DNA from: Nannobrachium achirus
Taxonomy: Eukaryota > Chordata > Actinopteri > Myctophiformes > Myctophidae
Direction: 5' to 3'
Assembly: GCA_963921795.1 (NCBI GenBank)
Contig: OY997654.1
Location: forward strand, 3,859,677-3,923,676
DNA: 64,000 nt
Within the stretch, counting starts at the first letter, position 1; every line of letters begins with the position of its first letter. The notes under the pieces were generated by a model. The model saw only the letters and a program-made list of their open reading frames with translations, searched no databases and was not told the DNA's origin. Below are positions 33,929 to 43,959 of this stretch, piece by piece. Both the position numbers and the translations under genes were made by a program.

Positions 33929-34611
33929 ACAATGCCTAGGGTCGGAGTAATGAGAGTATGGGATATTGCACTTCTGGGCAAAACTGTACACATGTACCAC
34001 GTTATATTTATTACGTTTTAAGGAATAACAAGTGATGCCAAGAGTGTTAGCCATGCTACCTAGCTACAAGCTAACCACGTAAACAATGGCAGGATGCGGC
34101 AGCGCGCAAAGGTATTCATTAAAACATGTATACTGTACCTGGAAAATCATGGCTATTTTCCACACGCAGGCACGCACATATGTCTTCCTCCAACACTGTA
34201 CGCTGCTTATCTCCACTTATGATGATACATTTAGCTGCCTAGTAGCGACCAGATTGACTGCACACAGCACACAGCACACTGCTGTAGAGGTTCGTGAACG
34301 AATCGAGTCTTTTGAACGGCTTTGAAATGAACGATAGGATTTGGTTCATAATAGGGAGCCGTCAGCCGTTCCTTTCTAATGAACAGTGGTGTATAGGGAA
34401 AGTACTCAATTTCTCTACTTAGTAGAAGTTTGGAATGTTGTCTTGAGTAAAAGCAAAACAGTAGTCTATTTGTATCAAAATGTACTTTAAGTAGCCTACC
34501 AATATTAGAACATACTCATTATGCAGAATGTCCTGTTTCACAGGTTTTCCAATGAGTAAAAACTTAGAAAAAACATTTGAAAAAATATTTTTCAAATGGC
34601 AGGTATGTACC

Positions 34612-35355
34612 TATTGTGTCATAACCACTTTTATAATCTATTATAGTGTATTATAATTATCATAGTAATACATTAATACTTTATATTGTATTATAATCAC
34701 TGTTATAATCCATTATAGTGTATTATAATGTAGGATAGTTGTAATACAAATTTATATTGTATTATAATGATTATAATATAATCACAGGTTTTCCAATGAG
34801 TAAAACATTTGAAAAATCGTGAAAAAAATTGTGAGCTTGTAGATCGGCTATTTTCAAATGGCAGGTATGTACCTTTATATGTCCGAAATAAATGTATATA
34901 GGTTTGAAGTTATTTGTAATTATAATAAAGATCTACAGAGTAACTACTAACTAGAATGAGACAGTCTTTTGAACGGCTCTTTGAAAGGAACGGATCCCAG
35001 AGATCCGGCTCACTCCAAAGAGCCATAAATCCCATCTCTACACTCCGGGGTGAATGAGGGGGAGGGGGGGCGGGGTAGGAGCAGCGTGCATCAAAACCGA
35101 TTGCTTTTTCTTGAGTGCTGCTGGACGACCAGCATTCTGTTTTGAACCACAGCAACGAGAAGCTCGAACCGGGTCTCATTTTGTTCTTACAATACTTAAT
35201 TCTAAGTTTTGTTTTGCCACTTCCAAACAGCATTCAGAAACGGCCCGTTTTGGACTGTTTTGGACTGTATTCTGAATTAAAAGTTAAAACATTTAAATCA
35301 AATTCGCCAAAGGCCGACGTATACACGGACGGTCCGTGTATTTTTCGGCCACTGA
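34612..35355 (-). repeat. Right arm of the inverted repeat pair with 30066-30800
   Basis: This is the reverse complement of the left arm, including the TTATAAT-rich part, a one-armed palindrome at 34831-34860 and the terminal GTGTATTTTTCGGCCACTGAC. A partial duplication at 34541-34611 carries the palindrome-free site at 34574-34598. Confidence 0.85.
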
Positions 35356-35379
35356 CGAATCTGTTTTAAATGTTTTAAC

Positions 35380-35700
35380 TTTTAAATCAGAATACAGTCC
35401 AAAACAGTCCAAAACAGTCCAAAACGGCCCGTTTCTGAATCCTGTTTGGAAGTGGCAAAACAAAACTTTGAATTAGGTAGTGTAAGAACAAAATAAGACC
35501 CGGTTCCAGATACTCATTGCTGTGGTTCAAAACAGAATGAAGAAGTCCATGCGTGGTCCGAGCGAGAAGCAATCGGTTTTGATGCACGCTGGCTGCTCCC
35601 AGAGGTGGGACGTTCGCGAACGAATCAAGTCTTTTGAACGGCTCTTTGAAATGAACGATAGGATTCGGTTCACAGTAGGGAGACGTTCCTTTCTAGGATA
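35380..35700 (+). repeat. Left arm of a second inverted pair (with 37155-37500)
   Basis: It contains AGTCCAAAACAGTCCAAAAC, CAATCGGTTTTGATGCACGC and the hAT-like segment GAGGTGGGACGTTCGCGAAC. It shares ancestry with the first pair. Confidence 0.8.
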
Positions 35701-36640
35701 TCTGGATGGGACCACCCTCGCCGCCCCAAGCCCGACTTGGGTCACCCTTCTGGGCCTGAACGGGGGTCGGGTTAGGGGGTCCCTGGAACCTCCAGAGCTC
35801 CAGGGACCACCCTCGCCGCCCCAAGCCCGACTATAGGGACACCCTTCTGGGGGTCAGTTTAGACCGACCCAGGGGGTCCCTGGAACCTCCAGAGCTCCAG
35901 GGACCACCCTCGTCACCCCAAGCCTGACTAGGGACACCCTTCTGGGGGTCGGGTTAGACCGACCCAGGGGGTCCCTGGAACCTCCAGAGCTCCAGGGACC
36001 ACCCTCGCCGCCCCAAGCGCGACTAGGGACACCCTTCTGGGGGTCGGGTTAGACCGACCCAGGGGGTCCCTGGAACCTCCAGAGCTCCAGGGACCAGGCC
36101 CACCGCTGGGCCCCGAGTACCCACCTTTAAGCACCCCTCGGCGGGCACTATTGGCCTGCGGCCCGCGCCGCAAGCTCCGCGGGGACCTGGTGATACTCTG
36201 GACTTTGAAACTTTTCCGCCCGGCTGGGTATTCTGGACTTTTTGGACTTTTGGTTCCGCCCCAAGCCAGACTAGGGACACCCTTCTGGGGGTCGGTTCAG
36301 ACCGACCCAGGGGGTCCCTGGAACCTCCAGAGCTCCAGGGACCACCCTCGCCACCCCAAACCCGAGTTAAGACACCCTTCTGGGGGTCGGGTTGGACCGA
36401 CCCAGGGGGTCCCTGGGTTAGACTGTCTAACCACCCCCTGGACAGGGAAGGCCTGCCCAGGGGGTCCCTGGAACCTCCAGAGCTCCAGGGACCACCCTCG
36501 CCGCCCCAAGCCCGACTAGGGACACCCTTCTGGGGGTCGGTTTAGACAGACCCAGGGGGTCCCTGGAACCTCCAGAGCTCCAGGGACCAGGCCCATCGCT
36601 GGGCCCCGAGTACCCACCTTTAAGCACCCCTCGGCGGGCA
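35700..36640. repeat. GC-rich minisatellite, about 95-bp period
   Basis: CCCTGGAACCTCCAGAGCTC recurs near 35782, 35879, 35972, 36068, 36316, 36466 and 36560, with GACACCCTTCTGGGGGTCGG between copies. A larger segment ending GGCGGGCACTATT occurs twice (about 36150 and 36640). It lies between the arms of an inverted repeat. Confidence 0.9.
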
Positions 36641-36688
36641 CTATTCCTAGAGAAAATATCTGGATGATTGCAGTATTGATATTTTTAC

Positions 36689-37123
36689 TTAAAGGAGTAG
36701 TTCACCAATTTTCAACCTGTCTTCATATAATAGGTCCTCACTAATGTTCATGATAAAATATCACCATTTTTTTCTACTCAGTCCAAGTCTCCTTGGAGAG
36801 CTGTGGGAAGTTCAGAATCCATCGTCTTGTGACATCATCATTTTCCAAAAAAAAAAATTAATCAATATTTTTGAAAAAAATATTTAGATTTTTATTATCG
36901 GGGGAACAATGGCTTCCACTTTAAAATTGCAACTTTTCAGGAATAGAAAGCCTGCAGTTTCTATAAGCTGGATTGGTAATCGATGATGTCACAAGACTAT
37001 GGCTTCTGACCAGCCCACAGCCCTCCTCTGAGGAAAAAAATAAAAAATAAAAAATAAAAGCTATTTTTGAGTGAGGACCAATTATATGAACATAGGTTGA
37101 AAAGTGGTGGAGTGCCCCTTTAA
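36689..37123. mobile_element. TTAAAGG-type foldback MITE
   Basis: TTAAAGGAGTAGTTCACC pairs with GGTGGAGTGCCCCTTTAA. Further pairs are TTTTCAACCTGT / ATAGGTTGAAAA and TAGGTCCTCACT / AGTGAGGACCAA. It is the same family as 8424-9247. Confidence 0.75.
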
Positions 37124-37154
37124 GTAAAGACATTTAGTACTTTTCCCACCACTG

Positions 37155-37500
37155 TTCCCTAGAAAGGAACGTCTCCCTACTGTGCACCGAATCCTATCGT
37201 TCATTTCAAAGAGCCGTTCAAAAGACTTGATTCGTTCGCGAACGTCCCACCTCTAGGAGCAGCCAGCGTGCATCAAAACCGATTGCTTCTCGCTCGGACC
37301 AGGGCAGGGACTTCTTCATTCTGTTTTGAACCACAGCAATGAGTATCTGGAACCGGGTCTTATTTTGTTCTTACAATACCTAATTCTAAGTTTTGTTTTG
37401 CAACTTCCAAACAGTATTCAGAAACGGGCTGTTTTGGACTGTTTTGGACTGTTTTCTGAATTTAAATGTAACACATATAAAACAGAATCATGAATGGCCA
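37155..37500 (-). repeat. Right arm of the second inverted pair
   Basis: This is the reverse complement of 35380-35700, ending GGCCAGAAAATACACTGACC, the same terminal word as at 30066. Confidence 0.8.
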
Positions 37501-37527
37501 GAAAATACACTGACCTAAGTGGCACAC

Positions 37528-38045
37528 CATGACGGCCATATGACCGTCATGTTTCCACCTCAACCATGCTTCTAGCAAGGTTGACAAAGAGCCCCGGCAG
37601 GCAAAAACAAACGTTCAAATTTCAAAAATAAATTGCTTAACCAAGGCTAATATGTGTCCGAATAGATGCCGTTCAACCAGAATTACATGTCGCTCCTGTA
37701 TTGTTTAATAAAACGCATTTTTCTATTTTCCCTTCTATTTCCTGGTTTTCCACATGCGAATAAACCCCATCTATGGACGCTGAGATGTGGGCGTAGCCTC
37801 GCAAAACGCGGTCTGAAAATACATGGGGAAAACACACAACAAACGGATAAAAATGCTTTGTATTAAACAATAAGGCAGCGACATGTAATTATGGTCAAGC
37901 GGCATCTATTCTGACACAAATGAGCCTTGGGTAAGCACTTTATTTTTGAAATCTGAACGTTTGTTTAGCCTGCCGGGGCTCTTTGCCTAGCTCGCTAGAA
38001 ATAAGGTTGAGGTGGAAACATGACGGTCATCAAATGGCCGTCATG
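37528..38045. mobile_element. Foldback element with nested palindromic ends
   Basis: Both ends carry a small palindrome (CATGACGGCCATATGACCGT and, at the right, ACGGTCATCAAATGGCCGTC), then TTTCCACCTCAACC / GGTTGAGGTGGAAA. The arms continue to pair deep into the interior through GCCCCGGCAGGC / GCCTGCCGGGGC. There is no ORF. Confidence 0.8.
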
Positions 38046-38227
38046 TTTCAGGGCTACGCTTTCATTCTGCTCTCAAAATTGAGATGCGATCTGTTCTGTT
38101 CTGACGTCTTTTAACGTTTCTATGGTTTGAAGCGTGTGTAAATGAACGGACCAGTCCAGTAGAAGGTATTAAATGTCCATAGTTAGTAGCTGCTGTCTAG
38201 TAGACAACAGCAGACTAGTAGACAGTG

Positions 38228-38560
38228 TCTACAGCCAAGAGCCATTCTGCCAACCGGGCACAGGGCATAGCGCGGCTCATCTTCGAAGAGCAAAGTGCGA
38301 GGCTAAAAAGAGATGAGTCTGCTGCTCTGCCAAATGGCTCAACGGGCTGTGCGTTGGTCTGGCGAGGGGAGCCTCGGGTTCAAGTCCATATTATAGTCAG
38401 TAGCTGCTGTCTACAGCCAAGAGCCAGCACACAACAGTCTGCCAACCTCAGGCTAACCTGGCATAGCCTCATCTTGCAGAGAAAGGGATGAAGATGGATT
38501 TCTGCTGCCTCTGCCAAGTGGCGACAGGCTGAGCAGTGTAGCTCTGCTCCTGAACATGCA
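38228..38560 (+). mobile_element. tRNA-like SINE and duplicated flank
   Basis: AATGGCTCAACGGGCTGTGC and GGGTTCAAGTCC form a tRNA-like A/B box pair. TCTACAGCCAAGAGCCA occurs on both sides (38228 and 38410). The last part is an inverted copy of the repeat at 14590. Confidence 0.5.
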
Positions 38561-38684
38561 GTGGTGGAAAAAGCACTCACGTTTTACCCGGTAAAGTATT
38601 GTGGCAGTATTGTTTATTTCCATAGTTAGCCTAGGTTAAAGTCCTGCTTCCACGCATCATTACATTCAGATGAACTGGATCAAT

Positions 38685-39740
38685 CAAATCAATTGTATTC
38701 AAAGGAGCTTTATTGGCATGAGAAAACATAACGTTTACTTTGCCAAAGCACGTTTCAAATCATAGTAAAAACTGTTGAAAATGGAGAAAGTTGTGGAAGG
38801 GGATAGCCTACAGTATTATGTAAACAGAGCCAAGTCACATTGTGTCGTTATGTAGGCTACAGTAGGCTATACAGGCCAGGGTATGAATTTTGGAACAAAT
38901 AGCAGCATTTATTTTTTTCTCAATACGATTTCAATAGTAGGCCTATACAAATAAAGGAAAAGATAAAAGCCTCAAATTGAAAACATGTTTAAAGGTAGCA
39001 GCTCTATACTGTATGTGCAGTAGGTCTGGATGCCGGTCAATGGTTTGTAATAATGTATTTGTGACACTTGCTTTGGCAATATAAACATATGTTTTGTTTT
39101 CTCATGCCAATAAAGCTCCTTTGAATTGAATTGAATTGTAATCCTTCGGGTGGTTGTATGTATTCCATTCTGTAGCCTTCTTTTATCACAGCAGTTCACA
39201 CTGCTGTGTTCACACATTGTTGTATTTCTCCCAGTAGGTATGGGAGTTTATTGTCTTTGGTCATGTTTTCAAATTCACTTCGGGTGTGTGTAATCTGTCT
39301 GTGGGAAGTATGTGTCTCTGATGTCTTGGTAGGTGGTTAGAAAGTGTAGCTCTGTTTCTACCACATTGTGTGTGCAGTGGGCATAGCCTGTCTTCCCTTT
39401 GGGAGCGGGGTCTGTCTGTGGCAGCCTTTCTCTATGGCAAGGCTGTGTTCGCTGAGTCTGTACCTAGTCAAGGCTTTCCTGAGTCTCAGATATTCTGCCA
39501 ATGTATATTTTCTTTTTAGTGCTAGATAGCATTCCATTTGCTTTGGTTTTGGGTTCTCTTTCCAGTATGTCAGGTAGCTTTCTTTTTGTTTTCTTATAAT
39601 CTGGTTTGGTCCAATGGGTTTTCCGTCTGGTAGTTGTGCTTGCGTTTGTGCCCAGAGTCCCTGGGCCAGCTGACTCAGTGGGCATCCCTGTAGGTTTTCA
39701 CTATGGTTGAGGGATGTTATGAAGCGTGTCTGGGTTGCCT
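38685..39740 (-). pseudogene. LINE C-terminal remnants with GAATTGAATTG tails
   Basis: Two fragments of one LINE family lie here. The 3'-tail word GGAGCTTTATTGGCATGAGA occurs at 38702, and its inverse at 39098-39117. From 39230 to 39700 the minus strand encodes broken pieces such as TRSEFEN and KLPYLLGEIQQCVNTA, plus RYRLSEHSLAIEKG-like text. This is the zinc-finger-like end of a fish LINE ORF2. Many stops make it dead. Confidence 0.6.
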
Positions 39741-39940
39741 TCTTTTAGATGTTTATAACATTTAAGTGCTCTCTTTTTAATTTGATAATGAGTGGGTATC
39801 ATCCTAATTCTGCAAGTATTGTTTGTTGTTTTAAGTCAGGTGCAGAGTTTTTGTTTCTGACAATTCCCTATGAAAAGTACTGTGCTCTATCCATCTGTCT
39901 TATGACCATCTTTAATCTGTGTTTTAATGTTGTCTTGTAG

Positions 39941-40000
39941 ATCTCGGCTGTTCCAGGAGTTCTGGCCTTGTTGGCCTCACAGAGGAAAAACCCTAAACTG
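39941..40000 (+). CDS. Tetraspan (TMEM176/MS4A-like) gene, exon with TM2 end
   Basis: A 60-bp exon lies between TGTCTTGTAG and GTAAGTAG, phase 0 at both ends, and encodes ISAVPGVLALLASQRKNPKL. The first part is a hydrophobic membrane segment, and the RKNPKL end is the short basic inter-membrane turn found between TM2 and TM3 of four-pass MS4A/TMEM176-type proteins. It joins in frame to the exon at 41718. An upstream exon for TM1 was not found. Family assignment rests on the layout of this and the next three exons and is moderate. Confidence 0.5.
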
Positions 40001-40118
40001 GTAAGTAGACAATAATACTGTATGTGTTTGTGTATAGGCTACTAACACTAAACCCTCACTGGTAAGTAGACACATACTGTACACTAACTAAATTATAAAC
40101 CTACACTGGTAAGTAGAC
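39988..40118 (+). repeat. Tandem-repeated splice donor
   Basis: AAACTGGTAAGTAGACA is followed at about 40050 and 40100 by CACTGGTAAGTAGACA and again CACTGGTAAGTAGACA. Three exon-end-plus-donor copies thus lie within 130 bp. Confidence 0.8.
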
Positions 40119-40194
40119 AGTAACTAGTCCTGTGCCCAGGGGGTATGCACACTCACAGTATATGAGGGACTGCAGAACAGTCAATTCAATTTTC

Positions 40195-40690
40195 AATTCA
40201 ATGGAGCTTTATTGGCATGAGAAAACATACGTTTACATTGCCAAAGCAAGTATCAAACATACAATAAAAACAGTTGAAAATGGGGAACATACAGTTGGAG
40301 GGGGTACAGCATTGTGTAAACAGAGCTAAATCGCATTGTGAAATTTTATATATATACAGGGTACAAATAGCAGGATTAGTTTCCTCAAAATGCATTTAAA
40401 GGTATCAGCTCTGTTTCATACTGTATGTGCAGTAGCTCTAGATGTCAATCCATGGTTTGTAGTCCTTAGGGTGGTTGTGGTTCTAGCCTTCTTTTATCAC
40501 AACAGTTCACAAATCTTGCTGCTGTGTTCACACATTGTTGTATTTCCCCCAGTAGGTATGGGAGTTTTTCATCATTGGTCGAGTTTTCAAATTCACTTCG
40601 GGTGTTTGTAATCTGTGGGAAGTATGTGTCTCTGATGTCTTGGTATAGTGGACAGGTGGTTAGAAAGTGTAGCTCTGTTTCTACCACATT
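40195..40690 (-). pseudogene. LINE C-terminal remnant
   Basis: Minus-strand VETELHFLTTCPLYQDIRDT, TRSEFEN, KLPYLLGEIQQC and AARFVNCCDKRR form the end of a fish LINE polyprotein, with its 3' tail (GGAGCTTTATTGGCATGAGA) at 40203. It is the same family as 38685-39740. Confidence 0.7.
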
Positions 40691-41150
40691 CAGTCACCAT
40701 TGACGTCCAGTTGTTAAACAACTGTTGTATCAGTCTGTGATGTCAGTACTATGATGTCAGAGTATGATGTCAGCATGCAGACAGACAGCCATGGTTGCAA
40801 CACTTTTTATTATCAGTGATGTCAGCATACAGACAGACAGTGGACATCATATCCAAATTTGGGCATTGTTTCAGCATGCGGCTGTTAGCATGTTGGATGT
40901 CAGCATACTGATCTCCAAATGTGGGCATTGTTTCAGCATTGTTTTCAGCATTGTTGCTGCGTATCACTCCCCATCTCTCTCCCCATTTCCTGTCAGTCTA
41001 CTGTCATATCATTAAAGGCATGAAAAGCCCCAAAACAAGTCTTAAAAAACGAAAAGTAGACAAAAATACTGTATTTATGCTGAAACCAACTGTGTTCAAA
41101 ATATATTCAGGAAAAGAGAAACACACTAGTTGCTATGGTGACATTATACT
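40691..41150. other. No gene seen
   Basis: Contains repeated ATGATGTCAG and GACAGACAG phrases (40738-40850) and a duplicated GGGCATTGTTTCAGCAT. Otherwise unassigned. Confidence 0.45.
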
Positions 41151-41560
41151 TTGTCAAATAGTTGGCCCCCAAACTGTGTAATAAACTCCCTGTCACACTT
41201 AGAACTACAGACTCTCTCTTCAGACTCCACCTAAACCCATAGCACTACTGTAACACTCCCCTTCCCTCAATAACCACACATGAAGCTAGATAGCATTTTT
41301 TAGGTTTTAGGTGCGTGGTCTACCTATTTTTTAGTTTTTCTAGATTGATATTCCTATGCATTTGCTGTATTGCTGTTGATTTACTCACGTATTATCTTGC
41401 TTATTATAGAGATGTATCACCTGCTTATTGTAAGTCGCTTTGGATTAAAAGTGACTAAACAGGACTTATTTGGGATGTTCTTTTTAGGCAGGGTGTTTTA
41501 CTATACTTGTACTGTTCTCCATTTTTGTCTAATAAAATATTCAATCATGTTGATTGATTA
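41151..41560 (+). mobile_element. LINE 3' end plus SINE-type tail
   Basis: Degraded frames around AACTCCCTGTCACACTTAGA look like the last codons of an L2-type ORF2. TGTAAGTCGCTTTGGATTAA is the conserved 3' end of many fish LINEs and their SINEs. It is followed by GGACTTATTTGGGATG and TTGTACTGTTCTCCATTTTT, a tail that recurs at 47210 and 63740. Confidence 0.55.
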
Positions 41561-41575
41561 AAATACCAGTTCCAT

Positions 41576-41655
41576 AGGGATATCCCTTTGGAGTGATGGT
41601 TAAGATATTGGACTTTCACACGTGAGGCCTGGGTTCAAAGCCTGGGTGGGGAGGT
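41576..41655 (+). mobile_element. tRNA-like SINE head
   Basis: GGAGTGATGGTTAAGATATT and GGGTTCAAAGCC have tRNA A/B box spacing. It is the better-preserved relative of 3709. Confidence 0.5.
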
Positions 41656-41717
41656 TTTCATCACCTCTGTTACATATGGTCCAATGTAATCTGTCTGTCT
41701 GTGTGTCTGTCTTTCAG

Positions 41718-41849
41718 GTCAGTGGTATGGTGGTGTCGGCCATCTTGTTGTGCGTTGCCATGGTGATGGTGTTTGTTTACTCCTGTGTGACGCTGAGCTA
41801 CGGAGAGGAAGAAGAGGAGGTCTTCATCACCACCACAGTCCTGATGTAG
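41718..41849 (+). CDS. Tetraspan (TMEM176/MS4A-like) gene, TM3 exon
   Basis: After CTGTCTTTCAG the frame reads VSGMVVSAILLCVAMVMVFV, then YSCVTLSYGEEEEEVF, and reaches TAG at 41847. It carries one strongly hydrophobic helix followed by an acidic loop. The donor is uncertain. A weak GTCTTC at 41820 keeps phase 0. A better GTAGTG at 41846 would be phase 0 only in a frame reading HHHHSPD, which would require a one-base shift after EEEEEVF. The gene copy may therefore be frameshifted. A (CA)n tract follows at 41859. Confidence 0.5.
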   Translation, partial: VSGMVVSAILLCVAMVMVFVYSCVTLSYGEEEEEVFITTTVLM

Positions 41850-41857
41850 TGATGCAT

Positions 41858-41858
<1 letters not shown>

Positions 41859-41928
<70 letters not shown>
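41859..41928. repeat. (CA)n microsatellite
   Basis: A pure CA run of about 70 bp lies 10 bp after the TM3 exon. Confidence 0.98.
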
Positions 41929-41929
<1 letters not shown>

Positions 41930-42040
41930 ACTTTGATTCATTTTCGCAGTCATATATCCACAGACTGGTTGTCAACAATGGCCAAAAGAATGATATCATT
42001 GCTGTATGTTTGTTTTATTATTGTTAAAACCAGTTAAAGT

Positions 42041-42120
42041 AGTGCAAATAGCCGATCTACATGCACACAACAATCTACAAGCACACGTTGTGTGAATGTA
42101 AATCTGCTATTTTCACTACC
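42041..42120. mobile_element. Palindromic micro-MITE copy (degraded)
   Basis: AAATAGCCGATCTACATGCA at the left and AATGTAAATCTGCTATTTTC at the right pair imperfectly, with TA at both outer edges. An extra inner CAATCTACAAGCACACG is present. Confidence 0.6.
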
Positions 42121-42388
42121 TTTGTTCAACACTCTTGTAATAATAATAATAATAAAACTTTATTTGTATAGCACCTTTCATGACATGAAATGCAGCTCAA
42201 AGTGCTTTACAGAGCATAAAATGAAGCACACGTGCTTAACAGAGAAAAAGTAAAATAGAAATAAAAAATACATAAAAAAGAGATAAGTAAAATGATTACA
42301 ATAAAGCAAGAAAAAATAAAAGCATAGAACATTGAAGAACAATTTCAGAGCCGTGCGGACGTCAATAGCAGCATAGGGATTAAAAAAT

Positions 42389-43717
42389 TTAGCTAAAAGC
42401 AAGAGTAAAGAAATAGGTCTTGAGCTGTGCTTTAAAGCTATCCACCGAGGCTGCCTGTCTTAGGTGTAGTGGTAGTTTATTCCAAGCTGTCGGTCCATAG
42501 AAGCAGAAAGCTGCTTCACCATATTTTTTATATGTCATTGTTGGTACCTCAAGTAGGTCTGCACTAGAGGACCTGAGTGGGCGGGTTGGAACATATCTAT
42601 GCAGGCAGTTATAGAGGTACGAAGGTGCCAGACCATTTAGAGCTTTATAAACAAGTAAAATAATTTTAAAATCAATCCTAAAAACAACCGGGAGCCAGTG
42701 TAGCGACGCTAAAACTGGAGTAATATGTTCTCTTATCTTAGTTTTTGTTAAAACTCTGGCTGCTGCATTTTGAACAAGTTGTAATCTGTCAGTTGTTTTC
42801 TTTGGCAGACCGGAGAGAAGTGCGTTGCAGTAATCAAGCCGAGAGAAAACAAAAGCGTGGATCAGCGTTTTTGCATCGTTCAGCGACAGATAGGCTCTAA
42901 TTCGCGCAATATTTCTAAGGTGAAAGAAGGCAATCTTCGTGACATGACTAATGTGTGTATTAAAATTTAATTCAGCATCAATGATCACCCCCAGGTTCTT
43001 AACAGAGGTGTTATTTTCTTTAGCCAGGTTACCAAGTCTATTTATTATTGATTCTCTCTGGGCAGTAGAACCTATTATGAGAACGTCTGTCTTGTCCTCA
43101 TTTAGCTTGAGAAAGTTCTCACTCATCCAGCATTTTATGCTGGACACGCACGTCAGCAATGGGTCTAGAGCACAGGGGTCGTCCGTAGCCACCGAAAGGT
43201 ACAACTGGGTGTCATCAGCATAGAAATGGAAATTCACACCGTGAGCGGAAATAAGTTCTCCCAGCGGCAGTATATAGAGGGAGAATAATAAAGGACCAAG
43301 AATCGAGCCCTGTGGAATACCAGAGCAGATGTTGTGTTTGTTTGACTCGAAGTCAGCTAGATTAACAGAGTAGCTTCTGCCTGTCAGATAAGAGCAAAAC
43401 CAGGACAGAGCTGTACCTGACAGTCCTACCCAGTGTTCGAGACGTTGTATTAGAATTGTATGGTCAATTGTGTCAAAAGCCGCCGATTGGTCCAGCAGTA
43501 GGAGAACGGACACATCTTTGTTATCAGCAGCCACCCTAAGATCATTAATAACTTTTAAAAGTGCAGTTTCTGTGCTGTGTCCTTTCCTGAAGCCGGATTG
43601 GAATTTGTTGTGCACCTTGTTGTTCTGCAGAAACACATCCAATTGATGAAAGATAATTTTTTCTAGGACCTTGCCCAGAAAAGGCAAATTAGAGATGGGT
43701 CGATAATTATCCAGCAC
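42389..43717 (-). CDS. L2-like LINE reverse transcriptase (ORF2, 3' part)
   Basis: An open frame of 442 codons on the minus strand. Motifs in order: NYRPISNLPFLGKVLEK near residue 4, FQSGFRKGHSTETALL about 39-54, AAFDTIDH at 79-86 (first catalytic Asp), GIPQGSILGPLLF at 133-145, FYADDTQLY at 165-173 (catalytic YADD), and a C-terminal region HYVPTRPLRSS-like to YGPTAWNKLP and SFKAQLKTYFF. This is the full RT plus thumb and C-terminus of an L2 clade element, which copies its RNA at nicked DNA. The RT core is intact, but the frame breaks from the endonuclease frame near 43720-43960. Confidence 0.9.
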   Translation of the reverse strand: MLDNYRPISNLPFLGKVLEKIIFHQLDVFLQNNKVHNKFQSGFRKGHSTETALLKVINDLRVAADNKDVSVLLLLDQSAAFDTIDHTILIQRLEHWVGLSGTALSWFCSYLTGRSYSVNLADFESNKHNICSGIPQGSILGPLLFSLYILPLGELISAHGVNFHFYADDTQLYLSVATDDPCALDPLLTCVSSIKCWMSENFLKLNEDKTDVLIIGSTAQRESIINRLGNLAKENNTSVKNLGVIIDAELNFNTHISHVTKIAFFHLRNIARIRAYLSLNDAKTLIHAFVFSRLDYCNALLSGLPKKTTDRLQLVQNAAARVLTKTKIREHITPVLASLHWLPVVFRIDFKIILLVYKALNGLAPSYLYNCLHRYVPTRPLRSSSADLLEVPTMTYKKYGEAAFCFYGPTAWNKLPLHLRQAASVDSFKAQLKTYFFTLAFS

Positions 43718-43959
43718 GGACGGGTCAAGGTTGGGTTTTTTCCAGCGAGCAAGAAGACGATGTCATTTGCGATATGGTTTTACGAAGTTCCTCTTCATCA
43801 ATTGCACAAAATGATACTAGGCTCCCCCTAGATTTATCGATGCTTTTACACATGGCACCATTAACCGCATTTGCATTTGTGACAGTATTATTCGTAATAC
43901 CAGCTCGAATGTTAACAATTTTGTTGTCAAAGAAGGATGCCAACTCATTACACTTTGCT

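Noticed and set aside
35700..36640. Collagen- or Pro-rich gene in the GC-rich repeats
   Set aside because: Open frames occur on both strands and shift between repeat units. The pattern is minisatellite, not codon-structured.
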